Shown here in pieces: positions 15,701 to 26,805 of a stretch of 64,000 nt of DNA. The stretch's first letter is position 1. The number at the start of each line of letters is the position of its first letter. The translations under genes were made by a program, and so were the position numbers. A model generated the notes under the pieces. The model did not search any database. It was not told the DNA's origin and saw nothing but the letters and a program-made list of their open reading frames with translations. The DNA is taken from contig JAHRBS010000004.1 in assembly GCA_024305745.1 (NCBI GenBank), forward strand, positions 3,968,001-4,032,000. The letters run 5' to 3'. The DNA comes from Polyporus tsugae. Its lineage: Eukaryota; Basidiomycota; Agaricomycetes; Polyporales; Polyporaceae.

Positions 15701-17734
15701 AGCACAGCACAGAAGCGAGGTGGCATTTTGATCTTCCTGTCTGGCGTTCAAGAAATCCGACAGTGCACGGAGCAGCTACGGAACGTGCCCGACTCCAAGG
15801 TGTTCCCACTCCATGCCAACTTAACTAGCGACGAGCAGCGCCGCGTCTTCGTGCCCGTCTCTGAGTGGAAGATCATTGTGTCCACAAATGTTGCAGAGGT
15901 GAGAGTCATTCCATGTTCTGACAAAATTGAGGTCTGTTCTGAGGCGCCTCTGCAGACTTCCGTCACCATCGACGATGTCATCTATGTGATAGATGGGGGG
16001 AAAGTCAAAGAGACTCATTATGACGTAGAAGCTGGCCTTACCAAGCTCATAGAGCAGTGGGTCACTCGAGCTGCCGCCAAACAACGTCGTGGACGTGCCG
16101 GACGCACCCAACCTGGGATATGTTACAAGCTTTACACCCGCGCACAAGAGAAGCGCATGGCGCCATTCCCCATCCCAGAAATCAAACGTGTACCTCTGGA
16201 GAGTATCGCGCTGACGCTCAAAGTCGTACATAACGACGTCAAGGTAGGAACGTTTTGTGGAACCTATTGCTGGAGGGACCGATTTGATCAGACCCATAGT
16301 CTTTCCTTTCCCGCGCGATCGACCCGCCAAACATCGCTGCCGTTGACAAGGCGCTTGAGGTGCTAGAAGAGCTCTCCGCAATTGACTCCGATGGTGACTT
16401 GACTGCGCTCGGGCGGCATATGGTCAGTGGTCCCGAGGCCGAGACGCACGTCTTCTCGAATCTGACGTACTCTTAGGCGATGTTACCGATGGATCTCCGC
16501 CTAGGAAAGGTATGCTGTATCTCGTTCGTGACAGAACAACCTACGTGTACTTAAATGTCCATCTAGATGCTTATCCTCGGGACTGTCTTCCGTTGCCTTG
16601 GTCCTGTCTTGACAGTTGCCGCATGCCTCTCAAGTAAGCCTCTATTCCTCAGTCCAATGGACAAAAGAGAGGAAGCGAATCAGTGAGTTTATATCCCACT
16701 GGCTATGGATCGATGGTCTCAATTATACGTCTTCCTAGGGCCCGCGCGCGGTTCGCCACTGGTAATAGCGACCTGCTTACAGACGTCAACGCCTACGAAG
16801 AGTGCCTCAGCCGCCGAAACAAAGGGGAGTCTCAAAGTGCAATCCGCGCGTTCTGCGAGCAGGTAGGTCTCCCAACCTGCCGGAGGAACGATCCCACTAA
16901 CGGCCCACGCTTTGGCAATCATGCCTATCGCAGAACTTCCTCTCTGCCTCGACAATCCGCGACATCACCTCACTTCGTCAAGACTTCCTCTCTGCCCTGT
17001 CGTCCCTGGGCTTCGTTCCGGACCGTTCCAAACCTGCAGATGCAGCACTGAACACCAATAGCGGCAACGTCAACCTCGTCAAGGCGGTCATCCTCGGCGG
17101 CTTCTGGCCACGCGTCGCGCGCGTCCACCTCCCGAAATCCGCCATCAAGTTCGATCGCGTGCAGGCGGGGACGATCCAACGCGAGAACACCGCGAAGGAG
17201 TTCAAGATGTACGACCTGAGGGAAGGCCGAGTCTTCGTGCACCCCGCCTCCGTCCTGTTCAACGCGACGGCGTGGAAGTCGCCGTTCCTGACGTACTTCC
17301 AGAAGCAGATGACTAGCAAGGTGTTCTTGCGGGATGCGACGGAGGTGCGCGCTGTGTTGCCTCACTTGCCTCACTATATGCGGTCATGCTCATCGCGATG
17401 CCCCCTACTAGGTGCCGATCTACGCGCTGCTGCTGTTTGGAGGGCCAGTTACGGTCAACCATGTAGGCGGTGGCCTGACCGTTGGCGCGAAGGGCTGTAT
17501 GATCAAGCTCAAGGCTTGGCCACGCATTGGGGTTCTGGTGAATCACCTACGGTAAGTTATTCTCGCCGTGTAACGCGATCTAGTCAGGCTCACGAACGAG
17601 GTTGCAGTCGCCTCCTGGATGTCCAGCTCTCGCAGTGCATCGAGGAGGGAACGATATTGGGTCTCGGCACTGGCGATAACCCTGTGTTGCAAGCGATGCA
17701 AGCACTTTTGACAGGTGACGGGTTGTCGTCCTAG
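12734..17734 (+). CDS. DExH-box RNA helicase, DHX29/YLR419W-like
   Basis: Large DExH helicase of the DHX29/DHX57/YLR419W group. The ATG at 12734 gives MPPKRGIVKSGNAG, then PPGSKYPLSLLHE and QKNGWEKPIVDT, then SVLEARHWGATYALYR, all typical of fungal YLR419W-like proteins. A UBA-like segment (LTKDLGLLGFTSVQARNAV, about 13700) and an RWD-like region precede the helicase. Walker A is split by an intron and reads VVVGETGCGKTTQ when joined (about 14720-14810). Motif II is DEVH, again across an intron (15150/15210), followed by SVDGDFLLLELRELL and ILMSATINHE. Motif VI is KQRRGRAGRTQPGICYKLYT near 16090. An OB-like end leads to TAG at 17734. More than ten short introns. DHX29 relatives act with the 40S subunit in translation initiation on structured mRNA; that role is assumed from the family. 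Confidence 0.9.
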
Positions 17735-17942
17735 TAGCTCTCCATGATATCCGACTACAAAATATCTGTATATGCCAGCGATCTAGTACAAGAAGGCGTA
17801 GTCTCGGATACTCTTCAGGTCGGGAACCATTCTGCTACCAATCATGACAATGACGCCATCGCAATCAATCCACGATAGCTAACATGTGCAGCCCTCTTCC
17901 GTTTAGTCGAACCCATATCCTACCATGCCAATTTGACTCTGA

Positions 17943-19512
17943 TCAGAACATGATCTCTGCAGACGGAAAGACCTGCTGCATCAAACTTCGGAACAACTCT
18001 TCCTGACTGGCCGCATCCTGCTCCTCGGAGAAGACAACGGATGCCACGTCCAATTCACGTAACCAATGTGGCGCAGTAGGCAACACAACGACCGCGGAGG
18101 CGTTTGGGTCGAATATCACCTTCGGGATCTGGAGACTGTGAAGACGGGGGCAGTGGTGGGCGAACGAGATGAGCGACTCGACATCCGCGTACTGGTCGAC
18201 CTTCAAGTTGTCGTCGGTGATGGGAAGGTCGATCGTCTCGATGTCCGGCCAAGCCTCCGCAATCGCACGGAAATCGGTAGGGGAGTACGTCACCATGACG
18301 CGGTGGAACGATGCTGAGAAGTTGCGAATGGTGCGGAGAGACAACAGGGGACCGATGAGCTCTGTGAGGGGACCGGCCCCCCCACCATCCCCTCCCCAAC
18401 TTTGCGTGCTGTCCCAATGGAAAGCCGTGAGGGAGGGCCACTTCGCAACCAGCGTGCGCAGACAGTTTGACAACTCCCGGCACATCTCCTTCGGATCTTT
18501 GTGCGTCTCGTCGATGGTGAAGGATCGGAGTTGGGGAGCATCCACGTCGGCGATGAAAGCGCTGATGGCATTGGACTCGTAGCTGGACATTGCTAGGCTA
18601 CGAAGTCCTGTGAATTTGACGGGAAGGGTCGGCGACTCCCAATGCGGCAGGCCTCGGACAGAGAGGTACTCGAGGTTATGAAGGGAAGCGAGGAGTGCGA
18701 GTTCGTCGGGTTCAATCGTTGGCCTGAGTTCGAGGCGGCGTAGGCGGGGATGCAGGCGGGGCAGTGATCCAACATCCAGCACCGGAACCAGTGTTTCTAG
18801 AGAAATCCTCTCCAGGTCCTGAACAGAAGAGAAACAGACCGTAAAGGACTGTAGGAATTTGCCACGGCCCTGTGGGCTCACTCCAGAGACATCGACGTTG
18901 AATTCGCGTACGGATGGGGTCAGAAAGCACAGCATGCTCATGTCGAAGGCAGAGAACCTGACGGAGTCACCACTGCGGAGGGTGACCACCTCCAAACGTG
19001 GAAAAATCGACGTGATGGTGGCACCATAGACGGAGGACAGTTGGCACCAGAAGGTGGCTTCTACGACATCCGACGGGAAACCGTAAAGGAAATTCAAATC
19101 GCGCGGAATGGGGACAAACGGGTCGAGGGTGATTTCCCGCACAAGGGAGGCATATTCTTGAAATCGTTTCCAGGCTGATTCATGGGTTGCAAGTGTTCCG
19201 CACAATTCCTGTAATAAAGCATATAAGCGTCGCAATTGACCCTACAAAAGCGGAACCACGCACCAAAGGGGGCGTGTCCTGCTGGCCATTCTGAGGAGGC
19301 CGCTGAGCGATCCCAACGACAAGAAGAAGGTGCTCCAACGCCTGAGCGTTCGGGAGAGACCTCCACAACACAGCTAGCGCAGGTTTTGTAAAGCTGCTGT
19401 GGGCCCTGGCTAATCGAGCCAAAGCCCGGCGGGCAGACCTGGAGCTGGTGGCGGTAAGGTGCAGGGTGATATAGTAGATGATATCTTCGGCCAGGACAGT
19501 ATTGGCTGACAT
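17943..19512 (-). CDS. F-box-like / leucine-rich-repeat-like protein, hypothetical
   Basis: Two exons. Exon 1 starts at 19512 (MSANTVLAEDIIYYITLHL) and contains a degenerate F-box-like segment with LARAHSSFTKPALAVLWRSL. A 44-base or so intron (GTAGGG to TTACAG, near 19205-19250) keeps frame into LCGTLATHESAWKRFQEYA. The second half is rich in spaced leucines (LEYLSVRGLPHWESPTLPV, SLRTIRNFSASFHRVMV, LHSLQIPKVIF), resembling the irregular LRR-like solenoid of the many Agaricomycete F-box proteins. It ends FPSAEIMF at 17943. Such proteins are thought to recruit targets to SCF ubiquitin ligases, but no partner can be read from sequence. Its 3' end faces the helicase gene across about 200 bases. 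Confidence 0.75.
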
Positions 19513-20279
19513 GGTGGGTATGGAGGAATGGTCTTGACAACCAACCACGTTGAATACTCGAGTGCTAGCCGTAAGCACGGTGCGGGCAGAGTGCGATTCC
19601 CAGAAGGCGCACGCCTGTTGTAAGTGTCGAGGTTCAAGATGGCGATAAGGGCAAAGTTCGAAAGGGCCGACACGGGCATGGATCAGCTCCGTCCGTGAAA
19701 CCTTGTTATTCGGAGACTCCGGCCGCACCTCGAACTCAATGTACCATATGACAATGATCCAGCGACCCCAATAATCCCGTTCGTTTTAATTGTGTGACGT
19801 GTATATATGTCCTCCTGCGCTCGCAGCCTTTCAGCTTGGATTGTACGCCCTATGCGCTCTCGTATTTGCACGGGTAGCAGATCTGACAGGGTCCCCGCCC
19901 GCCTGGGCCCTAAGCCTAATGGTCGATCGCAGTGCCCCAAATGTCAAACCATTAGCAACGTGATGCATTGCAGATGTGATGTATGTATGTATGTACGTAC
20001 GTACGGATGAGTGAATAACAATATGTGCAAAACGCGGGACCCGAACATATGCTCCATTATGCGTGTGTTTTCTTACCGATGTTTCCTCCAAGGCCGAAGT
20101 TTAAAGCGCGAGTATGTAAGTACGGATACAAGTGATATGCAATGCAACGTGTCGCTGAGAAGTGGAATGATGTCAGGTTCAATACGGGTCGTCAATGCCA
20201 TGAGATCGTCAGTCAGGTATCACAATGCGGGAATCTATCACAAGTCAAGCCCACAACCTCCCCCCACACTGCCCATGCG
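19513..20279. other. Intergenic, contains a short tetranucleotide repeat
   Basis: About 770 bases between two minus-strand genes. Apart from the GTAT/GTAC repeat listed separately, only short unconvincing ORFs are present. It should contain the F-box-like gene promoter and the 3' flank of the gene on its right. Confidence 0.45.
19981..20004. repeat. (GTAT)3(GTAC)3 microsatellite
   Basis: Three GTAT units followed directly by three GTAC units. GTAC is self-complementary, so the second half can fold on itself. Seen directly in the sequence; no function implied. Confidence 0.9.
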
Positions 20280-21848
20280 CTATCGCACCGAGCCGACCAC
20301 GACAATGCTCTCGCTCGCGGCTGCGCGGTGTCCAGCTCCATTTCGCCCCCTGTGAGGCTCGGTCTGGAACTCGCGCAGCGGCGTGCTCCCCCTCCGCATC
20401 TGCCCGAACTCGGACTCAAACTCGAGCCCGAGCGCGTTCGCGTCCTCGCCCTCCCCTGGACTGCTCTCCTCCTCGACTGACTCATGCTCCGGCCGCCACT
20501 CGCGCGAGCAGGACGCGGCCCGTCTCCGGGCCGCAGTACCTGCAGGCCCAGGCATGGCGGCGTAGTATGGCGCAGCGTACGGCTGCGTGCGGCGCACGCC
20601 CCGTGGAGAGCCGGACGAGCCGGAGAACGCGGACCTGTTTGAGGACGCGGAGAACGTCGACGTGGACGCGGATGAGATGCTCGACCGGGGCGAGTCGGGT
20701 GCGGGACCAACAGGCGGGGGCGTGTGGGAGGCGTTACTGGCGAGGGTCAGATGGAGAGAGTTGAGCATCCGACGAGGCCCAGATGCCCGGCGGGGGGCAG
20801 AAGTGGAGGAGAGAGGATGGTTGGTCGGGGCTAGAGGGAAAGGAGAAGGGCCATGTGAGTTAATGTGGCGTCGAGGAAGGCAGACAATGTACGTACCGAG
20901 GGAAGCTTTGGGCTTCCGGGGCTTGATACGGAAGGGATTCACGAACGTGGTCGTGAATACCTCCCCGGTGAGGGAGTCGACTCTCTGTTGGGGTCGAAGC
21001 TCGTCGGGTGGCGCCAGCGTCGGCGGTGCGGGGCGCTCCTTGGATTGCGATCTTCTCACCGGTTTGACAGGCTCACAAAACTCATCAGCCAGGGGCACGA
21101 TGGGTACCTCAGGCGATGCAGAGGGACTTAGTACAGCGGCAGGCCGCTGCTTGGAAGAGACCTTGCGTGACAAGGTCTTGAGCAACCTCAAGCTCTGGAT
21201 CCGCACATTGCGCGCAGATCGTGGCGAGTAGGAGGGAGATGTGTCGTTGGGGTATGGAATGTTCTGGTCGAGCCAGACCTCCGTAGCAGACTCGCTCCCG
21301 ATCACCGGGAGGTCGGGGACATAACGGGGTGGCGAGTCGTTGTCTACGAGGGTAAGGGACCCCGCGGAACCCACAGATGACTTGCGGCTGGAAGGGCGCG
21401 AAGATTTGCGGGCGGCGGAGAATGACCATCGTGGTTTGAACAGTGACCGTTTAGACGATGGGGGCGATGAGGGTGCAGGCGCGGGCGCAGGAGGTGGTGA
21501 ACGAAGCTCGCTTGGTGCCGATGTGGTGGACACAGCGTCATCCTTTTCCAAACACATAAGATCGGTGGTGGCGGTCACGGGTGACAGTGGCTCGCTGCGA
21601 ATGCGAGGGCTTCGAGGCTTTACGACGAGTGGTGGCGGTTTGGACCGCAATTGAGGGAGAATCCAGCCGAGCGCAAAAATGACCACGCTCTAAACAGCAA
21701 GCTGAGCTTTCTGGTCGAGATGGAAATGGATGAATTGTGCACAACATACCATGGCGAACCAAGCGAGGCCCCAGAGAAGCAGCGCCATGCGGATAATGCA
21801 GTTTGTCGAGAGCGGGCTTGAAGAAGTGTCGACGATACGTGAATTCAT
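20280..21848 (-). CDS. Hypothetical membrane-anchored Ser/Pro-rich protein
   Basis: Three exons. Exon 1 begins at 21848 (MNSRIVDTSSSPLSTNC) and ends LLLWGLAWFAM; after an intron of about 65 bases (GTATGT to TTTAG) the hydrophobic run continues SVVIFALGWILPQL. The splice therefore builds one N-terminal transmembrane helix. A second intron (GTACGT to CTCTAG, about 20900-20830) joins RKPKASL to APTNHPLSST in frame. The remainder, roughly 400 residues, is low complexity: runs of Ser, Pro and Arg (SARNVRIQSLRLLKTLSRK, SSISSASTSTFSASS), a short acidic part near EESSPGEGEDANALG, and a basic end. No domain was recognised. The topology suggests a single-pass protein with a long disordered cytosolic or extracellular tail. 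Reality is supported by clean splicing and the stop at 20280. Confidence 0.65.
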
Positions 21849-21989
21849 GAGAGTCGTGAAGTGGGCCCGACTACTGACGGGAAGTATATATAGCGAACAG
21901 ATGTCCTAGGAAGACATCACCAGCCTCGGGGCGCGGTTGACGGGAGGTGGGCTCGATTGACGGGAATGGTGGCGAACCACCAGTCAGGA

Positions 21990-22547
21990 TCAATATGGGC
22001 TCCAAGGACGTCTCCAGAGGTCCAAAAGGCCGACGGCCGACGAGCAAAGGCCCAAGGAAGGGCGGATGTCAGGAGTTGGACCAGCTCGCGAGTCGGTAGG
22101 AGGGGAGGGGCGTCCGGGGAGCGAGGGAGTTCCTGAAGGAGGAATAAGCAGCAGCTCGACCGCGGAAGAGAACAAGAGGGCGTCGGCAGGCTGAGACAGG
22201 CTAGAAATGGCGAATAAAAACCCTACATGGTCCAAGAGAAGAAAGGGAGGATAGGACGAGCGGCTGGACGGTAAGGCTCACACGTACAAAAATCGAACCA
22301 CTCCTGCCCGTAATTGAATTCGGAGCGCGGCAGGCCCAGAGGCGCACACCCGCCGCACGACAGCCAGCTTGCGCCGCCCCTCATCCTCCGTCAAGTACGT
22401 CCAGAAAAGACGAATCAATTGCGCCAAAGAGCCGAAGACAACATGAGACGAGACAGAGTGGACGTCGCCAGACCAATCTCCGTACTCAGAGTCACCGCAG
22501 CCGAGTGACCCTGCAACGTCCATCCACCGCTGGCGCTTACAATCCAC
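21990..22547 (-). CDS. Possible small hypothetical protein (two exons)
   Basis: Two open segments on the minus strand look coding. The first (22547 leftwards) has MDVAGSLGCGDSEYG and an amphipathic stretch with SLAQLIRLFWTYLTED and RRKLAVVRRVCAS. The second contains QPADALLFSSAVELLLIPP and ends GLLDLWRRPWSPY at a TGA (21990-21992). A GTACGT donor near 22285 and a TTTCTAG acceptor near 22203 would join them in frame, with a poorer alternative acceptor (CATGTAG) just upstream. No family is recognised. The call rests only on open frames and plausible splice sites, so it may be wrong. Confidence 0.35.
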
Positions 22548-23651
22548 GGCAAAGCCCGATTCGAGCTCGTCTGCTTGTATACGTACTTACATCATATCTA
22601 TGGCCCGCAAGTTCACTGAGTATGTACTTGCTTATTCTTGACTCTCGCTGAAACCCCGGCCCGTACCGTTGCCCTCGTGGTTCCGTGCCCGTAGATGCGT
22701 GCGTGCTCCATACCAGATACACAAGGAACCAACCACCGCCCTGCGAACCCCCCGAGGTTGTCCCCACTGGCACCCTAGTAGTACTCAAAATTTCAAACCC
22801 TGAATAGCTTGACTTGGCCGTCAACGTTCCAACGGTGATATCGATCCGGATCCTCCATGTTCATAAACCCCTTGTTCGCGGGTCGGCCCGAAGAGGCATC
22901 CGCTCTATGTCATCCCGAAGCTATTCTGCCCACTTCCGCCCGACGAAAGCTCGGATATGATGAGCGCACCAGATCCCGATCACCTTGAATTCGCGATCAA
23001 ATCAGGCATGCAGTCTGTGCGGCCACCCGCATTGGCGTCATAGGGAAGGATAGGGGTTTTGTGTGCGTCCATGGGTCCAACGCAAGGCTGCATGCATGCT
23101 GAAAGGGTGCTGTGAATCGTGACGATACACACACGTATGACCCGTTCCATGGCCAGCCGACGTTAGAGCAGCGAGTTTCAACATACTGTAAGAGCGAGCG
23201 GGGAACATATTCAAATTGGTCCGCCGAATCTGCGCCCCGCCCTAACTCCGCCTTCAGCACTGTTGTTACGTCGGGGAAGTGGTCGATAATCTATCCTTCT
23301 CCGTATGATGTCCCCAAAACGTTCACGCCAGTGCATAGTCGCTAACTGGGAAAGGATGTGAGTTCTATTCGAAGCGGGACAGGTCGTTATTCGGACGTCA
23401 GAGACAGGGCTAACTATTGGTCGTAAACGTCCGTGGACCAAATGGGAACAACATCAAAACGGGACATCTAGGGTTGTAGTACAACTTGGCAAGCCTCAAG
23501 TTCAAGATCTATAGGGGCAAGTAGTCCACGCTACCAGTGATGAGTGCGCCGGAACACTTTGACCACTAAGAGTTCAGCGTAATATACGACGCCTCCGTCC
23601 CGATTCATCCATGCCCCGGGCCCGCCGCAAAGAGAGTCTACCGCGGCACGA
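22548..23651. other. Intergenic, no gene seen
   Basis: About 1.1 kb left of the P450-A stop codon. Short ORFs on both strands (for example 22537-22824 and 23112-23345) carry no recognisable motif and do not splice into anything convincing. I checked it for a barwin-like remnant, as found beside P450-B, and saw none. Confidence 0.45.
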
Positions 23652-25758
23652 TCAGGACTCCGCAACCGCCTGGCGTTTCCTGAAGAACACCGGCCCGCTC
23701 GGGAGAAGAAAGGTGGTCCCGCTGAGAGCGTCCGCAGGCCGCTTGCCGTCGCCACCAAGCTTCAGCTCGTAGTTCAGAACGATGAACGCGAGCACAGCCT
23801 TCAGCTCGTTCGCCGCGAAGAACCGTCCCGGGCTGCATCGTGATGATGGTGAGAATGTACTCAAGCGACCGTGAGGGAGGGAAGACGCACCACGCGTGCT
23901 TGCCGTGCCCGAAGGGCAGGTAGTTGACAGAGGTGTTGACAACTTGGTGCCTGACACCCTCGCCTTCGCCTCCGCGCAGCTTTGCGAAGCGGAAGGGGTC
24001 GAGTACCTCTGGGTTGGCGTAGACCGACTCGTCGCGGTGCGCATGGTCCACAGCCGCAGCGACCAGGGCGCCCTTCGGGATGAAGGTCCCGTCACTGAGG
24101 GTGACATCCTTCATTGCCTTCCGGATGAGCCCGACTAATCGGCGCAAAGTCACGTCAGTTATGGAGCCGCCGAACCTGATCAAACTGGAAAAATACGAAC
24201 TGAGGCCCAGTCCATGGCAGCGCAAGGCCTCCTTAAACACGCTATCGAGCTTCCACATTTTGCCCATGCCCACCTTGGTCCAGCCTTCGGTAACGATAAC
24301 GGTTTCGATCTCCTCCCGAAGTTCCTGGATGCGCTCGGGCATGGAAGCGATATCGTAGAGTGCCTGCGTGATAGTCTATGAGGGCAAAACGGGTGATCAG
24401 TCATACGCAGGGAGAATATATGTAGAACATATGTAGGATGTACAGTAGTGGAGGTGTGAATAGCCGCAAAGTTGACGAGGAATACGCGTTCGACGATGTT
24501 GTTATCGGTAGTCTTCCTGGAAATAGCTTCTTCTATGATCCATTGAAGCATATCGTTCTGTGACCGAGATTACTCTTGCGTGCATACCGTTTGCGAACCT
24601 TGACAAGACATACCGGCTTGTCAGACCAGTCCTCCCCCAGCTCCCTCATGTTAGCCCTTCGCTCGTTGATCAACGGTTGGATGAATTTCATGGCTTGGCG
24701 AATCGTCTTCTTCGGCCTGTTCAAGAAATGCCCGAGAAGTCTGTTCATATAGAGTGAGATATGCTCAATCCATATTGCGTCGAGGGACCTTACCGCTTTA
24801 AGAAGTGTGGTATATAGGCGAGAAGGAACCGGTTCTGGACCACATCCATGGTAAAGCGAAGTGCCAATTCCAAGTACTCCTTGTTGCGACCTGCAGATCT
24901 ACGCATAAGCTATTCTGGAGGGCGAGAATTTAAAGACAACAACGCACAGAGTGGGAGCCCAACGAAGACACGGCCGCTGGCTCTAACGACGAGCTTTTGC
25001 ATCGTCGTCGTGACGTTAATAGGAGTCCATTCTATGCGGAGTCAGCCAGGTTTACGAAAAAGAAGGGCTCGCATGAAACTGCTCACCGTCGCACTTGGTG
25101 GGGAGGTAATCCGACAGTGCAAGCTTCACCTCGTCGACGACGTCCGGAAAAATGACCGGAAGCGATCGTGTCAACTGCTTCCTGATAATGTCGGCATGGT
25201 AGGGGTCATCGAATGATTCGGCCGCGGCAATAGACCTCAACTGAAAGATCTACAGAGGGTCGACAGGTCAGTATACAACTAGATGCGCCGCGGCGGCACT
25301 ACATACGTCGATGGCCCCCTCCATAGCTGATAGTTCATTGTCAGGCCGCCTCACGAGCTGTTCCATCAGCTTGGATCCCGAAACTAGAACAAGCCATTTG
25401 TCAAACAAGGCGACCTTGAAGGCTGAGCTGTGGTACTGTGGACCTAACATGTGAGCCCTCCTGAACTCCGCGCAGAAGCGGGGTCGATAAGCAAACCTTC
25501 TGGCAACCTTCGGAGATCAGCTTCTTGCTGTTGTGCACCCAGTTGTACGCCGCCATGATCGACAGTCCTGGCGCAGAAGACCCGCCCACGGTGGGAATCG
25601 ACCTAAACTGGTCACATAATTAGTGCTCCATCCCAGTAATAACTGCCAAAATCTTTTCGACTATTACTTACGGGATCGGCCTGCCATCGGACGATGTAGA
25701 CGATAGCTAAGACCGCTACGCCGGCGAGAATGAGTGCTTGAGGGTCTTCTACCGCCAT
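23652..25758 (-). CDS. Cytochrome P450 monooxygenase A (ent-kaurene-oxidase-like)
   Basis: Membrane-bound P450, multi-exon. The start at 25758 gives MAVEDPQALILAGVAVLAI then VYIVRW, an N-terminal ER anchor, and the next exon the proline-poor linker SIPTVGGSSAPGLSI. Further exons encode RASGRVFVGLPLCRNKEYL (helix C region), an I-helix variant NFAAIHTSTT, the ExxR motif within FKEALRCHGL (about 24230), and the heme loop FGHGKHACPGRFFA. The heme loop is split by an intron just before the Cys (GTGCGT to TGCAG, about 23905-23838). The tail LKLGGDGKRPADALSG ends at 23652. A 66-base intron after CHGLGL is a multiple of three and was checked by its branch-like AACTGAC. Family-level relatives oxidise terpenoids or other lipophilic compounds; the substrate is unknown. 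It is a paralogue of the gene at 31.9-34.0 kb. Confidence 0.9.
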
Positions 25759-26805
25759 CACTGGGGTTGAGGTCACGGTGGTACAAGAGGCGGGGGACGA
25801 AGTTGTGAAGCGAGACGGAGGGCGACCGGCGAGAGTACTTGTACGTTCGTGCCATTCTTCTCGCTGGCCATCGGGACGGGAAGGATCGTGCCACTTCTCT
25901 AATGGGGCTTGTGGTTTCTGAATGCAAACATACACGGCGAGTGGTGTGTAAGGGTCATGACTCACGTACGCGAATCCAAGGAGGCCGAACTGCCGAGAAG
26001 GAGGCGGTTTCGCAATAGTCTCGCTTCCGATGAGGAGAGAAATGATCAGGCGGCGGAGAACTTGGGAGTAGAAGTCAAAGCACTTGTCGATTATGGTCGC
26101 GTATCTCGGGGCTTCAAGGACATGTAGCACTAATTGTCCCTTGATTGATTATTGATTATTGAGGAAGGGCTCGCCGAACAAGGAGGAGCCAGTGGAAGGG
26201 GGCTAAGAAGTTAGCCAAGATCTCGCCGGACTCTCGAAAGTGGGGTCATGTCCCTCGACCGACATCCGAGTCTGGCTTGCGGTCTGGGAAGGAACTTGAA
26301 GGAAACTGAATTCCAGGGTGCGGGAGGTCTTCGCGGGGAGCTGTATGAACAGCATGGCCGCAAGTTGTGTGGCACAAGACTGTCCGCAGAGGAGGGACCT
26401 AAGTACACGAGGCTTCCCGTCAACTTCTACCTAGGCAACTTGAAGCACATGTCAGCACGCGACAGTCCGAATGTTTCGAATAAGTACTAAGTACTTGCCT
26501 TGAGGGGACTTTGAGTAAGGAGCGAAGATGTACCAAGGAGATGGCCAAGGAAGTATATGTAAGTTAAATTGGATTCAATGCGCAGTACGTTGTGGCGGTG
26601 GTCGGCAGCCGCCGCGGCAAGGTGCCGATCGGACACTGCCGAGCTAAGTGTCACGTCACAGCTAACAGATCATGTGATCGCACACGACGTCAGGGTTCGA
26701 GTTGACGTTGACGACGCCACGAGGATGGCTTTGCGCATCGACGACAATTGTAAGTCTCCTTCAAAGGGTACAAGCCAAGCTACTCACACGGGATTGCTGC
26801 ACAGG
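25759..26805. promoter_or_regulatory. Divergent promoter region, P450-A and EXO5
   Basis: About 1 kb between two start codons on opposite strands. It contains short A/T-rich repeats (ATTGATTATT twice near 26145-26162). Just before the EXO5 ATG there is a probable 5'-UTR intron (GTAAGT near 26750, acceptor CACAG at about 26804). No further coding sequence was recognised. Confidence 0.4.

Noticed and set aside
24120..24220. Suspected in-frame insertion in P450-A after CHGLGL
   Set aside because: Explained by a 66-base intron that is a multiple of three with a good branch site; removing it restores the family alignment.
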